Counted from the first letter of the stretch, positions 48,714 to 59,866 are shown. The stretch is DNA of 64,000 nt from Sodiomyces alkalinus F11 (GCF_003711515.1 NW_021167080.1:4470381-4534380), one strand, 5' to 3'. Numbers and translations are program-made. The notes: generated by a model from the sequence alone, not told the origin.

Positions 48714-49791
48714 TGCCTCGGGCTTGTCGTCTGACGGGCTGCAAGGGCGGGACGTGAAGCCCCCGACGAAGACCCTGGATGAGCATCTCGGCCGCGGGCG
48801 GGGTGACGAGGTTGTGGAGGGTCGGTAGGTCTGCGTCGGGCGGGACGGGGAGCCCCGGGGCTGGGGTCTGGGCGAGGATGGTCCCGTGGTCGAATTTGGA
48901 TTCGTGGAGCGTCTGGAGGGTTATGCCTGTGTGGCGGCGGTTCAGGAGGAGAGTGTGGTGGAGGGGTGCTGGGCCACGAAGACTAGAGGCGGGGGGGAGA
49001 GGTTGTCAGCCGTGAGGTTAGCCAGTTGGATGTGAAGTAGGGTATAGTGACGGGTGACGGGCGACGGGCGACGAGCGACTGGTGACCCTTGACGGTGAAC
49101 GTACTCTGGGAGTAGTGAGGGGTGCAGATTTAGACCACCGTACTTGGCCAGACGAAGAAGACGTGGTGGGACGAGAAGACCGAAGGAGACGGCAACAATG
49201 AGGTTAATCTCAAAGGACGGCTTCAAAGACGAGTTTGTCAGTTTATGCTCCTTTCTTTCAAGAACGAATGGGTAGGGGAAATGAGTGAGACGAACGGTCC
49301 ATCCGGTAAAGGTATTCAACTCATGGACCGGAAGCCCGAGTTGCTGAGCTGTGGACTTTAAGGGAACTAACAAGAAGAGTGAGTACGAGCTGGACAAGAC
49401 GATATAAGACGATATAAGACGCAAGGGGTGTTTTAAAATCGAGAGAAGAATTCAATAAAAAATGAAGAAGATATATCTACCCACCTTGGCGGATAGTCTT
49501 CATGCCTCGTCCCGTCGGCTTTCCAGGTCTCACAACGACGTCGATAGACTCTACGAGTGAGTGACTGCTGAGATGTTCCCTGTGTAGGGCCTCGAGGGCG
49601 GCGATACTGAACTCATCGGAGCCGCAGAAGAGGATCCGGAGGGGATCCGAGATTTTGTGTCTTGAGCATGTGGTAGAGAAGGAAAATGCAGTCCTCGGAG
49701 AAAGGAGAGACAAGGGCAATCGAAGTACTGAAGGTTTTGTTCTTGATAGGAAAAGTTGAGACATGGCATAAAGATGATGAGGGAGTTGCAT
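48163..49791 (-). CDS. FMT1: Mitochondrial methionyl-tRNA formyltransferase
   Basis: Formylates initiator Met-tRNA with 10-formyl-THF for mitochondrial translation. Exons 49485-49791, 49296-49366, 49105-49220 and 48163-48982 give 437 aa. The N-terminus is Arg/Ser/Leu-rich without acidic residues, as expected for a mitochondrial presequence. The fold then begins with LRILFCGSDEFSIAALEAL. The folate-site signature HPSLLPDLRGPAP (159-171) is formed only by joining exons 3 and 4. The phase changes and acceptors (GTTAG, TGAAG, CTCTAG) are consistent, with donors GTGGGT, GTTCGT and GTACGT. The C-terminal tRNA-binding half carries acidic and polyserine insertions (EDEDEDEGEGE; a TAG/CTA repeat near 48480-48510). 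A second ATG at 49764 could be the true start. The gene follows the unknown acidic-protein gene by 207 bp on the same strand. Confidence 0.9.
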
Positions 49792-49998
49792 GATGAGGAT
49801 CCGAGTCGTGATGCTTTGATTCTATGAGACGCGTTTTCGTCTTTATTACGGGTACGTGGACGGGTGTCAGCAGCTGTCACCACCTGCCTATCCCACTCTT
49901 GTCATTGTACAAAGAGAGGGGGAAAAGGGAGAGAAAAAAAGAGAAAAAAGAGGAAGAAAAATACAAAAAAGGGCAGTTAATTTATCAAGATCACGGGC

Positions 49999-51469
49999 TC
50001 ATGTCAACAACCCAGTATCCTTCCCAAGGACAACCCAATCACACGCAACGGTCCATCTTCCCTGATTCTCCAGTGTCACCTCCCAGGTGGGCTGCGAAAT
50101 CACCAAGACACTCCCAACCCGGACCGACGCCCTCCTCGCCAGCCCCGTCAGCTTTCCCTCCCCGGCCAGGATCAGTCTCATCGACACTCCGTCCCGCGGC
50201 CCAGTAGTCACTCTACGTCCCTGGACCAGGTACATCCGTCTCCCATCCCTCACCTCGTCGACTGCCACTCGCACCGCAGTGTTTGTATTTGTGTTTGCGC
50301 TTGTGTTGGTGTTCATGTTCATGTTCATGTTCATGTTCGTATGGACAGCCCACCCTCCATCCACATCATCACCCCACTCCCTGACCTCCGCCAGCCACGA
50401 CTGCAACCCCGCCGCCAGCCCCCCCGGGACGTACCTCGTCCCGCGTCTCTGCGGCGAGAAAGCTTCCGGGAGGCCCTCCGCCCGCGCCGTCGTCTCGGCT
50501 TCCGACACCTTGAAGCGCGGTGCCGGTTGGAAGGTGGGCTGCTGCTTTTGATGTGTGCCGTCTTCGGACCGTTGTGCCAGATGTGACTCGGGCAGCGCCT
50601 CCGATAGTTCGTCCTCCTTGTCGTCGCTGGCAAGTTGTTCCTCGACACTCATGGTCACACTCATATCATCTTCATCTCCATCTCCATCTTCTTGGTCTTG
50701 TTCTTGTCCTTGTCCTTGTTCTTCTTCTTCTTGTTCTTCCTCTTCATCTCCGTCCTCGGAAGAAACCTCAAACCTCCTCCTCTTGGGCGTCGGTCCCTCC
50801 GAGTCTGCATCGACATCACTCGTCACTCTTTCTCCCTCTTCCTCTTCTTCTTCCTCCCCCCCACCCTCCTCCTCCTCAGCTCGGTCCTCCCCAGAAGTAT
50901 AATCGCAAGTCGAATCGCCTTCAATCGAATCCCGCCGCGCTACAGTTACGGCCACAGACGGCGCATCACGCGCTTTCCGCAAAGGCGACGAACCCCCCGC
51001 CTCCTCCTCCTCCTCCGGCCCATCATCCCGGATCGGATCATTTCGCTGCCGTCGTTGTGTTCCCGAAAAGGCGAACCCCAACGAGGTCAGCCCCAGCCCC
51101 GCAGGCGCATGCGTGGTCGAGCGGGGGCCGGGGGGGGTGTTGGCCGAAGACGGCGACGACGACGACGGGGGAGCGAACCGCGGCGTGGAGTGAAATCGCT
51201 GACTGCCGCTACCGGCCAAGGGGGGTACTTGAAACTGCCGTGGCCCGGCAGTGGCCTCTTGCTCTTGCTGCTGCGCGTGTTGGGGCTGCAGCTGGTGCTG
51301 CGAGGAGGAGGCGGAGGCGGAGGCGGAGGCGGAAGAAGGGGCGCCGCGTTTCGAGAGGAGGAACCGGCGTGGGGTCGGTGTCTGCGACCGGATACTTGGT
51401 TAGTAGATCCAGTAGACGAAAATGGGATTCATTCCATACTGAAGGAGGAGGATGTCCGCCGTGTGTCAT
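49999..51469 (-). CDS. Unknown acidic, largely disordered protein
   Basis: Not recognised. Exons 51440-51469 (MTHGGHPPPS) and 49999-51381 give 470 aa. The 58-bp intron has a GTATGG donor, a perfect TACTAAC branch site and a GCAG acceptor. The N-terminus (TPTPRRFLLSKRG, FHSTPRFAPP) carries short conserved-looking linear motifs. Then come Ser/Ala and Gln repeats, a basic PTPKRRRFE segment that could be a nuclear signal, and a long Glu/Asp-rich region. The C-terminal 130 residues are ordered-looking, with a WLAEVREW helix and alternating hydrophobic strands (RMYLVQGRRV, SMRLILAGEG, VGSVLVISQPTWEV, WTVACDWVVLG) that could be a small beta-barrel. An Asn-Met/Asn-Thr repeat interrupts them. Nuclear function is a guess from composition only. 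Confidence 0.65.
50280..50340 (-). repeat. Coding (NM)n(NT)n hexanucleotide repeat
   Basis: Alternating Asn-Met then Asn-Thr dipeptides interrupt the C-terminal domain of the unknown acidic protein. Confidence 0.8.
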
Positions 51470-52118
51470 GATACGCCGTCAGAGGGCATGGTTCGGGGCG
51501 TTGATTGTATCTCAGCCTGCTTTTCGGGACAATTGCCTTGGAAACCCCCCCCAGACCTGACGAGGAGTTTCATTGCCCAGTGTCGCAATCGGGTTATCTT
51601 TCCTTGAAGCACGAGAAGAGTGTATGTAGTATTATATTTATACTGTCTTGGGGTTGTTCCGAGGAGTGCGGCTTGGGGATATTCCGTCGTCGTAAGTAAT
51701 TAGCGGCGGCGTGGTGGTGAGGTCATAAAACTCGATGAAGTCATATACTGGTTAAAGCTTACACCGCGTTATTGGAATTTAACCGATATACGCATTTTTG
51801 CCCGTCACCCCCTGAACCACCCCCTGAACCGCCTCAACCACCACCTCAACGACTATATCGACGGAACAATTATGATCACAGGGGTAATACAACCTCTTCG
51901 CATATAACGAGTCGGCAGATAGATTGAATTCCTGTATCAATATTCCTACCCAGGACCATTAAACCGAATGCCCCTCTTGTCCAACACCTCAACACCAAAA
52001 GACCCCTACCCCTTTTCCCCCAACGCCATACTACCCAGACGATGAAATTATTCCCCCGTCCCTCAAAAACCCCAATTTGTCAGTCTGACACTGGCAAGGA
52101 CAAAGACACAAAAAACCA
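51470..52118. other. Intergenic between the unknown acidic-protein gene and MRC1
   Basis: Both neighbours are on the minus strand, so it holds the promoter of the acidic-protein gene and the MRC1 3' flank. A short run of CCCCTGAACC-type imperfect repeats lies at 51805-51850. No gene seen. Confidence 0.5.
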
Positions 52119-55100
52119 TTACTCAAACTTCCCAGCCCCTATCAACCCCCCAAACGCCTTGCCTCGCATCTCCGCCCCCTTCCACTTCTTCGCCTCCCTC
52201 CTCTTCTCCCCTTGCGCCATAGCTGCCCGCCGCTCCGTCTCCCGCGCAAGAGCGCTGATGGTCGATCTCTTCCCGGCCGCCTTCTTGATCACCCCCTCAT
52301 CGAATCCGGCACCGCTGTGACGGCCGGCAGTAGTAGACGTAGTCGTAGTCGTAGTCGAAGCACTACCGCCCAGAGACAGAGAATTGGTCGTAGCCCGCCG
52401 CAGCAACGCGGGAACCTTGAATCCAGAGGACCCGGACCCGCCCGCTGCCGATCTGGCAAACGCGACGCGAGAATGAGTCGACGCGTTGGATGACGACTCG
52501 CGCTTGAGGCTCATGCGGTCGATAATTCCCGCCGCTGCTGGCCGACTTCCCATCCCCGTCCGCCGCCTGTTGCGTCCCCGGGGACTTGTGTTCTCCTTGT
52601 CGCTGCGAGACGCGGCGGCTGCTGCTGCTGACCTTCCGGACACCTCATCGTCCTCCCCCTCGCTGCTGTCCGACCCAACCTCCGTGACCGGGATAACAGG
52701 CGCCTCCGGCTCCTCGAGGAGGCTAGACAGCGACTCGCGGATCTCTCCAATGTTGGACGGCTTCTTCTTCTTCTTTGCGTCCTTGGTCCGCCGGGGGTTG
52801 GCGAAGCCGCGATTTCCGGCCGTGCCCAGCGGTGCCCGGCTCTCAGCTTGCGGCTGGCTGTCCGGCACCGTCTGGTCCTGCGACGACGAGGAGGAATTGT
52901 GCGAGTTCTCCACGTCCACGTCCATGGGATCGGGCCCAATATCCAGGAAATCCATCTCCTCGTCACTACCTCGGTCCTCGATGGTCCGCAAGAAGGCTTG
53001 GTTCCCCGGCTTCTCCGCCATCTTCTTGATCCGCTCGTCGGCGAAGAGCGCCTTCTGCATCTTGGCGAACTGCCGCCGCTTCAGACGCCGACGCGCCTCG
53101 CCGCCGTCGTCGTCCGAGTCCGAGAGGCCGTAGTCGGCGCCTCGCTTGCGACGGAGCATGCCCGTGGTGACGTCGCGGAAGAGCTTGTCGACGATTTGCT
53201 CGTCGCGGGCGCGTTCGCGGTCCGCGTAGAGGGCCGCGATCTTGCGCTCGTCGTCGCCGTTGTCGTCCTTGCCCGCCTCGTCGTCGATCATGTCCTTTAT
53301 CGATGCCGAGTCCTCGTCTCCGCTGCTGTCTTCGCCGTCGGCGCCACCCAGTCCGGCGTATTCGTCTTCCGACTCCTCGGCCTGTTCTTCGAACATCTCC
53401 CTGGCCTTGCTCTTCTTCCTGCCCAACGCCTTCTGCTTCTCCTGCTTCTCCTCCTTTCTCGCGGCCGCCTGCAGCATTTCGAATGCTGTCGGCTCCTCGG
53501 CCTCCTCCTCGTCGGACACCTCCATTTTCCGTCGGAGTCGCAGTCGGCCTCGTCGTACTAGAGGCGAATCTTGAACCTCCTCCGCTTCGTCTTCCGCCAC
53601 CCTGTCCAGGGTAACCGTGTGCGCGGTGGAGGCCGGGCCTTCAATGAATCGCTCCCGAAGAGGAGTGTACTCTTGCAGGCCCACATCCTGGGACGGCTCC
53701 ATCGTCAGCTGCGTCGAGCCGACGTCCCTTTCTTGCCGTAAGAGACTGTCGAAGCCGTGCATCTGGGACTGCGTGAACCGCAGCTGCACTCCCTTCGTCT
53801 CTTCGTTGGCCTGTGTCTCTCTCTTCCGGGTATTACCGCCGCCCTGGCTGTCGAAGACCATCTCATCGCCGGGCTGCGTGTCAGCTTCGTCCTGGCCAAG
53901 GTCCAAGCTGGGGAAACCGCAAGTCGGGGAGGGCATGGGCAACGCCATGGACGCGCTCTCGGGCAGTTGTCGGTCTTGGCTGCCGTCGTCCATGGTGCCG
54001 GCGAAGATTTGCGTCAGCCCCAGCCCGGCAGCGCCCACCACGGGCAGCCCGGGAATGAATGACTTCTTCGCCGAACGGAGAACAGACGTCGGGATGGCGG
54101 GAGAGTCGCTTTTCGGTGGTGCGGGTGATACTTGGGCGGTCGTCTTGGGCTTCGGCGTTGCCTCGATCATGTCCTTCTGGTGGCCGCCATCCTCTTCCTC
54201 GTCATCATCGGAGACGACCTGGACGTGTTTCTTGGGTCGACGGATATTCCTCGCAGGGAACGCAATCCCCTCCTCGTCCGAATCCGGTTGCTGCGTTTCC
54301 TCGTCGTGGCCCGACTTGTCTTCAACACCGAGTTCGGCTTCGCCCTCGGCTTCCGAGCCGGAGAGCTCAAGCTCAAGCTCCAGGCCAGCGGCATCCTCAT
54401 CATCCTCCTGGCCCGCGTCGGAACCCTGATACTCCTCGTCATCGCTGCTGTCGTCCCAAGCGAGGGGATCAAGCTCTCCACTCTCCACCTTCCGCCGCCT
54501 CTCCTCCTTCGCGGCCTCCTTTTCGCGCCTCATGATCTCCTCGGCCTCGAGGCGCGCCCTGGCGACAATGTCATCAACTTGCCGCAACTCGTTCTCGCGC
54601 TCCTCCTCCGTCTGCACCACGATGCCCTTGGCCTTGAGCATCTCCATGCGGCGGTCCCGCTCTTCCTTGGCCTGCTGCCTCGCCCGCCGGTAGAGCATGA
54701 GCTGCAGCTCGCCGGGCGTCATCGAGGGCTTGTGGTCCTTCCCTCTCCGCGCCTCGTTGCCGCCGGGGGACTTGAGCTGGGCGAGGATGCGCAGGGCGTG
54801 CATCGAGTTGCCCTGCTGGGCCTTCTTCTCCGGCACGCGGTCGAAGATGGCGTCGAGTTTGTTTCGCCTCGTCTGGGTGATTTCTAGCTCGTCGTCGGAA
54901 GCCGTGGCCACCGCCAGGTCGGCGGAGAGGGGGGGCAGCTTGACGCGCACTTTTCTCCTGGGCTTGACATCGGCGGCTGTGGCCGCTTTCCTCGGAGAGT
55001 CTACGGCCAAGCCCTTGCCCTTGTCCACTTTCACAGCAGTTGCCGCCGCTGCGGCGTCAATGGCGGCTTCAAGGGCTGGAAACTCGTCCATGTCCTCTCC

Positions 55101-56222
55101 CGTCTTGGTAGGCGTAGTAACCAATTCCGTGGCGGTACGTTCTGCCGTAGCCTTCGTAGCCTCGAGTGTCGCGAGCTTCTCGGCACGGGGAGGCGAACTC
55201 GGGGGCGTCTCGGCATCTTTCATGTCGGTATCGGTATGGTGCGGCGACGTGGGCGTGGTCGGGCGACTGGAACTGGCAGTATTCACGGGCTGGGCGGAAT
55301 CCGGCGTCTTGAATTTGAAGCGTTCAAAGAGGCTCGCTTTGGTGATCTTCTTCCTCGTCTTCGCTTCGTGGGCGAGCTGCATGTTCCGCGCCATACGCTG
55401 GGTCTCTCGATGCATCTCCTCGAGGGCCTTCTTGCCGGCCCTGCGGGGAGGCCGAGCTCCCTGTGTGAGCCTCCGGCCGCCCTCGTCGTCGGCGATGCTC
55501 GACGCGTCTCCTTCTTCGTCGGCCGGGTCTTCGAATTCGCCCAGCTCTGCCAGACGGGCCATCCTCTCTTGCCGCTTGCGTTCCTCCTCGGCCTCCTTTG
55601 CGAGCCTCTCCTTGCGCTTGCGTTCTAGTAGGGCCTGGAAGCGGGGGTTCTTCGTGAGGCTCGGTAGCTCGTCTGAGTCGGAGCCTGAGTCTGAGGCCGG
55701 GGGATTTCCTTGTTGTTCTTCTTCTTGACCGGGGGAAGGGTGACGGGTCACGAAGAGACCCGGGCTTGATGCGACAGATGACGTGACAGAGGGGCTTCGA
55801 GGAGGAGGCGTTGAGGCACGGGGGGTGATCTTCCGCTTGAGACGACGAGGTGCCGCTGAGATGATGTCTTGGTCGTCGTCGTCGTCGTCGTCGTCGGCAT
55901 CTTGGTCCTCGTCATTGTTTGCCTCTCGTCTCGTAAGGCCAGCTTGCATCTGAGCAGCGAGGCGTCCTCTGGGCCGAATATCATCTCCGTCAGATTCGTC
56001 CTCTGAACCGGCAGTCGCAGGTTGAGTGGATGTTGTTGGTTCGGAGGAGGGCTTCCGGCGTCTCAAGGAAGTTGGGAGGGAATCGTCTTCATCGGAGCTC
56101 GTGTCAATGGCGGCAAGGCGTGCTTCCAGACGGGATCGGGGGGAGAGAAGAAAGTTAAGGCTGGGACTATTGCTGCAGCCCACAGGCGAGGGGGAGGGGG
56201 AGGGGGACCGCGTCGCAGCCAT
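52119..56222 (-). CDS. MRC1: DNA replication checkpoint mediator Mrc1 (claspin)
   Basis: Single exon, 1367 aa. Mrc1/claspin travels with the replication fork, supports fork speed and relays Mec1/ATR signals to the Rad53/Chk effector kinase. The protein is mostly disordered and acidic with short basic helices, as expected. SQ/TQ phosphorylation sites are scattered through it (for example TSTQ, RETQ, RFTQSQ, GSTQ, EPSQD). The conserved Mrc1-like domain is visible around RRQFAKMQKALFADERIKK followed by NQAFLRTIEDRGSDEEMDF. An upstream coiled region with ARQQAKEERDRRMEMLKAKG and GELDPLAWDDSSDDEE is also typical. The ATG at 56222 directly precedes a Ser-Pro repeat (SPSPSPSP). The assignment rests on the conserved domain, the SQ/TQ clusters and the size. 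Confidence 0.88.
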   Translation of the reverse strand: MAATRSPSPSPSPVGCSNSPSLNFLLSPRSRLEARLAAIDTSSDEDDSLPTSLRRRKPSSEPTTSTQPATAGSEDESDGDDIRPRGRLAAQMQAGLTRREANNDEDQDADDDDDDDDQDIISAAPRRLKRKITPRASTPPPRSPSVTSSVASSPGLFVTRHPSPGQEEEQQGNPPASDSGSDSDELPSLTKNPRFQALLERKRKERLAKEAEEERKRQERMARLAELGEFEDPADEEGDASSIADDEGGRRLTQGARPPRRAGKKALEEMHRETQRMARNMQLAHEAKTRKKITKASLFERFKFKTPDSAQPVNTASSSRPTTPTSPHHTDTDMKDAETPPSSPPRAEKLATLEATKATAERTATELVTTPTKTGEDMDEFPALEAAIDAAAAATAVKVDKGKGLAVDSPRKAATAADVKPRRKVRVKLPPLSADLAVATASDDELEITQTRRNKLDAIFDRVPEKKAQQGNSMHALRILAQLKSPGGNEARRGKDHKPSMTPGELQLMLYRRARQQAKEERDRRMEMLKAKGIVVQTEEERENELRQVDDIVARARLEAEEIMRREKEAAKEERRRKVESGELDPLAWDDSSDDEEYQGSDAGQEDDEDAAGLELELELSGSEAEGEAELGVEDKSGHDEETQQPDSDEEGIAFPARNIRRPKKHVQVVSDDDEEEDGGHQKDMIEATPKPKTTAQVSPAPPKSDSPAIPTSVLRSAKKSFIPGLPVVGAAGLGLTQIFAGTMDDGSQDRQLPESASMALPMPSPTCGFPSLDLGQDEADTQPGDEMVFDSQGGGNTRKRETQANEETKGVQLRFTQSQMHGFDSLLRQERDVGSTQLTMEPSQDVGLQEYTPLRERFIEGPASTAHTVTLDRVAEDEAEEVQDSPLVRRGRLRLRRKMEVSDEEEAEEPTAFEMLQAAARKEEKQEKQKALGRKKSKAREMFEEQAEESEDEYAGLGGADGEDSSGDEDSASIKDMIDDEAGKDDNGDDERKIAALYADRERARDEQIVDKLFRDVTTGMLRRKRGADYGLSDSDDDGGEARRRLKRRQFAKMQKALFADERIKKMAEKPGNQAFLRTIEDRGSDEEMDFLDIGPDPMDVDVENSHNSSSSSQDQTVPDSQPQAESRAPLGTAGNRGFANPRRTKDAKKKKKPSNIGEIRESLSSLLEEPEAPVIPVTEVGSDSSEGEDDEVSGRSAAAAAASRSDKENTSPRGRNRRRTGMGSRPAAAGIIDRMSLKRESSSNASTHSRVAFARSAAGGSGSSGFKVPALLRRATTNSLSLGGSASTTTTTTSTTAGRHSGAGFDEGVIKKAAGKRSTISALARETERRAAMAQGEKRREAKKWKGAEMRGKAFGGLIGAGKFE
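55876..55900 (-). repeat. (GAC)n coding microsatellite, polyaspartate in Mrc1
   Basis: It encodes about eight consecutive aspartates in the N-terminal disordered region. Confidence 0.8.
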
Positions 56223-56791
56223 CGTGCGGTCAAAATAAAGTGTGGTGATGATAATAGGAATTAGAGGAAGTAGGTCATGACACGGTGAGGACCAGATTGT
56301 GGATGATGGTGGTGGTGGTGATGATGGCGAATGGAAATGTAATGATAGAGGGTAAGATGGTCAAAGTTGAGTTGTGGTCAAGGTTCAAAAAAAGAGAGTG
56401 CTAAAAGTGACGGTCCTAAAGTGGATGATGAGGGATGAGGGCTCTCATATTGATCTTGGTGGTAACGGTTGTGGTGGTGGTTGGGGGTCGGTCCTTGTCG
56501 CGAGACGCGCCTGGAGCGTGAAGACGCGCCGGACGTGTTTTAATCAAAGGTGGGGCACTCTCAAGCGTACAGGGGACCAATCAACAGTGGCAATTCAATC
56601 AAGGTGGAGAAATTGAGCGAATCCGACGTACGTCGTAGATGCACAGGTGTCAGGTGTTGCCAGCCGTCCTCCTAATTAATTCCTCAATTTCCTTTCCTTT
56701 CCGATTTTAGAGAAAATCATCTCGGGAAGGAGGGGAAGCCATGTTGGGCGCATCGCGATGAGGAGCACGAAGCAGATCGGATCTTGGATCC
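56223..56791. other. MRC1 upstream region
   Basis: GGTGGTGATG-type purine-rich sequence precedes the MRC1 start. No gene recognised up to the small candidate frame that begins at 56792. Confidence 0.5.
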
Positions 56792-57073
56792 CTAGGCCAA
56801 CGGGAAGTACGGCGCCTGCAAGTCATGACGAGTAGGCCATGAAAGTGGTGGAGCGAGTAAGGTCAACGTTCGGTACGGGCCGGATAGGCGGGCATTGACG
56901 GTGGCTGGATCTCTACCGTGCTGGGGCGGCTCAGTTAGATAGCTCAGGTGGGATTGAGAACGAAGTGGTGTGGTATCTGTTGAGCCACCCTCATCATCCG
57001 AACCATTCCCGTCTTCGTTCTCCGAATCGCTATCATCTTGGACCGGAAGTCGGTCGTAGTCTCGCCGGCTCAT
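56792..57073 (-). CDS. Small candidate gene of unknown function
   Basis: The frame from the ATG at 57073 encodes 93 aa starting MSRRDYDRLPVQDDSDSENE. The first 50 residues have a protein-like acidic Ser/Asp composition, while the rest reads like noncoding sequence. It may be the first exon of a gene whose other exons are lost or unrecognised, a small disordered protein, or chance. No domain recognised. Confidence 0.25.
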   Translation of the reverse strand: MSRRDYDRLPVQDDSDSENEDGNGSDDEGGSTDTTPLRSQSHLSYLTEPPQHGRDPATVNARLSGPYRTLTLLAPPLSWPTRHDLQAPYFPLA

Positions 57074-57969
57074 CCGGCACAAAAGGGGGGGCTCGAACTT
57101 TCTTCCGGGATGAAAAGGCCAAACGTTAAGAGTAATTGAAAATTCTCCTGTTCCTTTGGCAGCGAGCCACGGATGTAGGCCTGAAGGCTTAAGGGATCGT
57201 ATGACGTGTGTTATCCTCAGCGTCAAGCAATGGAAAATGTACGAGAGCAAAAAGGTAGGTATCAGAAGGGAAAGAGAAGTCAAGAGGGGATAGCTTGTGC
57301 AGCAGCTCTCTCAGTCTAGCTGAATATTCGGTGTCTGTCGTGTCCTGTCTGTCAGTAGTTGGTCGCTCTCAGTTCCTGACCGACCTCGGACGTTGTCCGG
57401 CCTATGGACAGGGGTTAATAAGGGGAACTTGGGGGGGGAGTTTGCTCAAAGACACATGTCTTGCGGATGGTGGGATGTGAATGTGAGAGTATAATGCAGT
57501 GAAAAGAAGTACGGACATATCATATCGGTCATGATTCTCGGTCATGTTCGATGGTAAAGACAGGCTGGGGAAATTGCAGAATTCGTCATCTTGTCCCTGT
57601 GCCACGCCATCGCCCCCGTCTTTATCGAGATCAACCATTCTATCCCACATGTCTTCTCGGAGAAAGAGTGCGGAAACCGACGGAAAAGAAGGGGGGGGGG
57701 GGGGGAAAAAAAAAAAAAAAAAAAACATGCAAGCTCATGACTCCCACGCTCTCCAACATAGCAAAATGCCGAATCCCACCTCCCGAGGCCCCTGAACCAT
57801 AAACTCATATATATATGCATGCCCATGCCAACAACTCCCAACGCCAAACCTAAAACGATAAAGGCCCGACGCACCCGGCTTCCGAGGAGTCCAGTCCACT
57901 CCTCGGAACGGGAAACCACCAGATCAGAATATTACATCTATCTACCCTTCTTCGAGTAAGAAACCCCCG
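57074..57969. other. Intergenic with a G15/A20 compound homopolymer
   Basis: The stretch contains 15 G (57691-57705) followed directly by 20 A (57706-57725). The segment nearest 57969 is presumably the 3' UTR of the b561 gene. No coding sequence recognised. Confidence 0.6.
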
Positions 57970-59866
57970 TCATAGCATGGCCTTCGGTGTATGTGCCGGC
58001 CCCAGGTCGTCGTTCGTTGGCCCGCCACCTCCCAGGGAAGTCTGCGAAGACATGTCCGATAGCCTGATCTGGGGGGAAGACTGGCCTGTCGGCTGGTACC
58101 CGAAGGCGCGGGGAGGAGAATGCGTCGGGGTCTCGGTAGATCCCCAGCCCGCGCGGGGTGCCACGTTGGCGCCGGCTTGCGCGCGCCACGGCTGCTGCTG
58201 CTGCGAGGACGTGGGCTGTCCGCGGTTGGCCCGGCGCTGGAGCCACTTCTTGAAGAACATGAGGCCGAAGACGACGGTGGTGACGAGGATGGTGAGGCCG
58301 AGGAGGACGTACATGTATTGCCCTTTCAAGGCGAATGGGAAGCCGCTGTGGAGGGGGGGAGGGGGGGTTCAGTCCGACGAGTTCTGTTGGGAAGGGCTGT
58401 GGAGTCAAATGGCAGTGGAAAGGGGAAAAGAAAGACGGAGACTTACAGGAATGCGCTAGAAATGCCCAAGGTAACAATAAAGTGGCCGAGGATCATATGG
58501 GGCAGGGCCAGTTTGGTTGGCACGCCGGCATTCTTCTTAAAGCGAGTGTGGTGGGTGAAGCCGAGGCCGAGTTGGATGAGAAAGACGCCAAAGACGAAGA
58601 GGCCGATGATCTGATGCGGATCTCTAAAATTGCGGGCCTGTTATGATGGAACAAAAATGTCAGCGAGCTCCTTTTCTCTCTCTTCCTCTCTCCCTCTCTC
58701 CCTCTCTCCCTCTCTCTCCCCCCTTTTACTTACCCGCTGGTAGAGCAAGCTGGTAGAGACGCCCAAGCCGACTCCAACAACGACAAAGACAAAAGCCACC
58801 ACCTGGATGAAGATGTGCCATCGGACCCAACCCCCGATATGAATCAGAACGATACCGGCGGGGAGGAGTCCCAAAAAGGCGAAGATCATGAAAATCGCAT
58901 GAAACGTAGACTGCAAGTGGCGGTTCCCCCCCCTCCCAGACCGAACCAGCACCGCGCCCCTCGTGACCGAGTCGTCATCCAGCCGCGTCGCCACCTCCTC
59001 CCCCGCGACGTCATTCGTGCGGCGCAAATCGATATGGAAAACCCCGACGTCGCGATGAATCCCAAGCGGCGCGTCCGGGTCATCATCGCGCACGGGGGCG
59101 CCCAGCGCGCCCAGCGCGTAAATAGCCTTCTGGTCCGGGTCGAACGCGTCGACGGCACCCCCGGGCCACGAGCGGCAGTGGTCCCGACACCGCGCGTTGA
59201 GGGTCATGTAGCCGCCCTCGTCGACGCCCGTGCCGTCGAGCAGGTCGTATTCCAGCGCGGCGAAATGCTCCGGCTCGTAGCGGCCGCGCGCCGTCCGCGG
59301 GGAGAAGGTGACGTTGTCGCCGGCGGCGTTGAGGTGGAGCAGGAAGATGAGCGAGCCGGGCATGTCTTCCTTGCCGAGCCCGACGGCGCCCCAGGCGCGG
59401 CTCGTGTGGACGCGGAGCGAGAAGTAGAGGCCGCGGCCGGCGGAGTCGGGGGCGGTTATGGCGAAGGCGAGGAGGTTGTCTTTGGTGACGAAGGTGGATT
59501 GGCCGTGGCTATTGTCGTTGTTGTTGTTGTCGTTGTTGCTGCTGCTCTGGGCGACTGTGGGGAGGGGGAAGAAGGTGGCTGTATGCGAAGACGCAGATCA
59601 TTGTTAGCTGTGGGAATGCCCGTGTTTCGACTTTTGTCTTTTCTCCCTCTTCCTCCTTTTTTTTCCCCTTCTTTCCCTTCTTTCCCTTCTTCAAAGCTCG
59701 GATACTTTGGGAGAGTCGCTTGATCAAAACCCGACGATTCCTCGACAGATAACCGGAGCCCTGGTCGATTTGACCACATAGTAACACGGTGTAGAAGTTG
59801 ACGAGTGCACGTACCAAACGCAACCGAAGCCGCCCCAAAGGCCCTCGTAAGCGCGGAGAGCCGCAT
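57970..59866 (-). CDS. Secreted-lumen DOMON domain plus cytochrome b561 membrane protein
   Basis: Exons 59815-59866, 58734-59578, 58447-58637 and 57970-58345 give 487 aa. A signal peptide is assembled across the first intron (MRLSALTRAFGAASVAFATF, then FPLPTVAQ). It is followed by a DOMON domain of the cellobiose-dehydrogenase-cytochrome/FRRS1 type (LLAFAITAPDSAGRGLYFSLR, WGAVGLGKEDMPGSLIFLLH). Five to six hydrophobic segments of a b561 core come next, with candidate haem-ligand histidines in STFHAIFMIFAF, VLIHIGGWVRWH, RDPHQIIGLFVFG and LPHMILGHFIVTLG. The cytosolic tail is Gln/Pro/Ser-rich. Such proteins are thought to move electrons across membranes; partner and direction are unknown here. 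The 96-bp second intron carries CTCTCTCC repeats. Exon phases close without gaps, so the model is firm. Confidence 0.88.
58675..58722. repeat. (CTCTCTCC)n microsatellite in a b561-gene intron
   Basis: Pyrimidine-rich tandem repeat within the 58638-58733 intron. On the transcribed strand it appears as GA-rich RNA. Confidence 0.8.

Noticed and set aside
51382..51439. Apparent frameshift at the start of the unknown acidic protein
   Set aside because: A 58-bp intron with a GTATGG donor, TACTAAC branch site and GCAG acceptor explains the frame change without any error.
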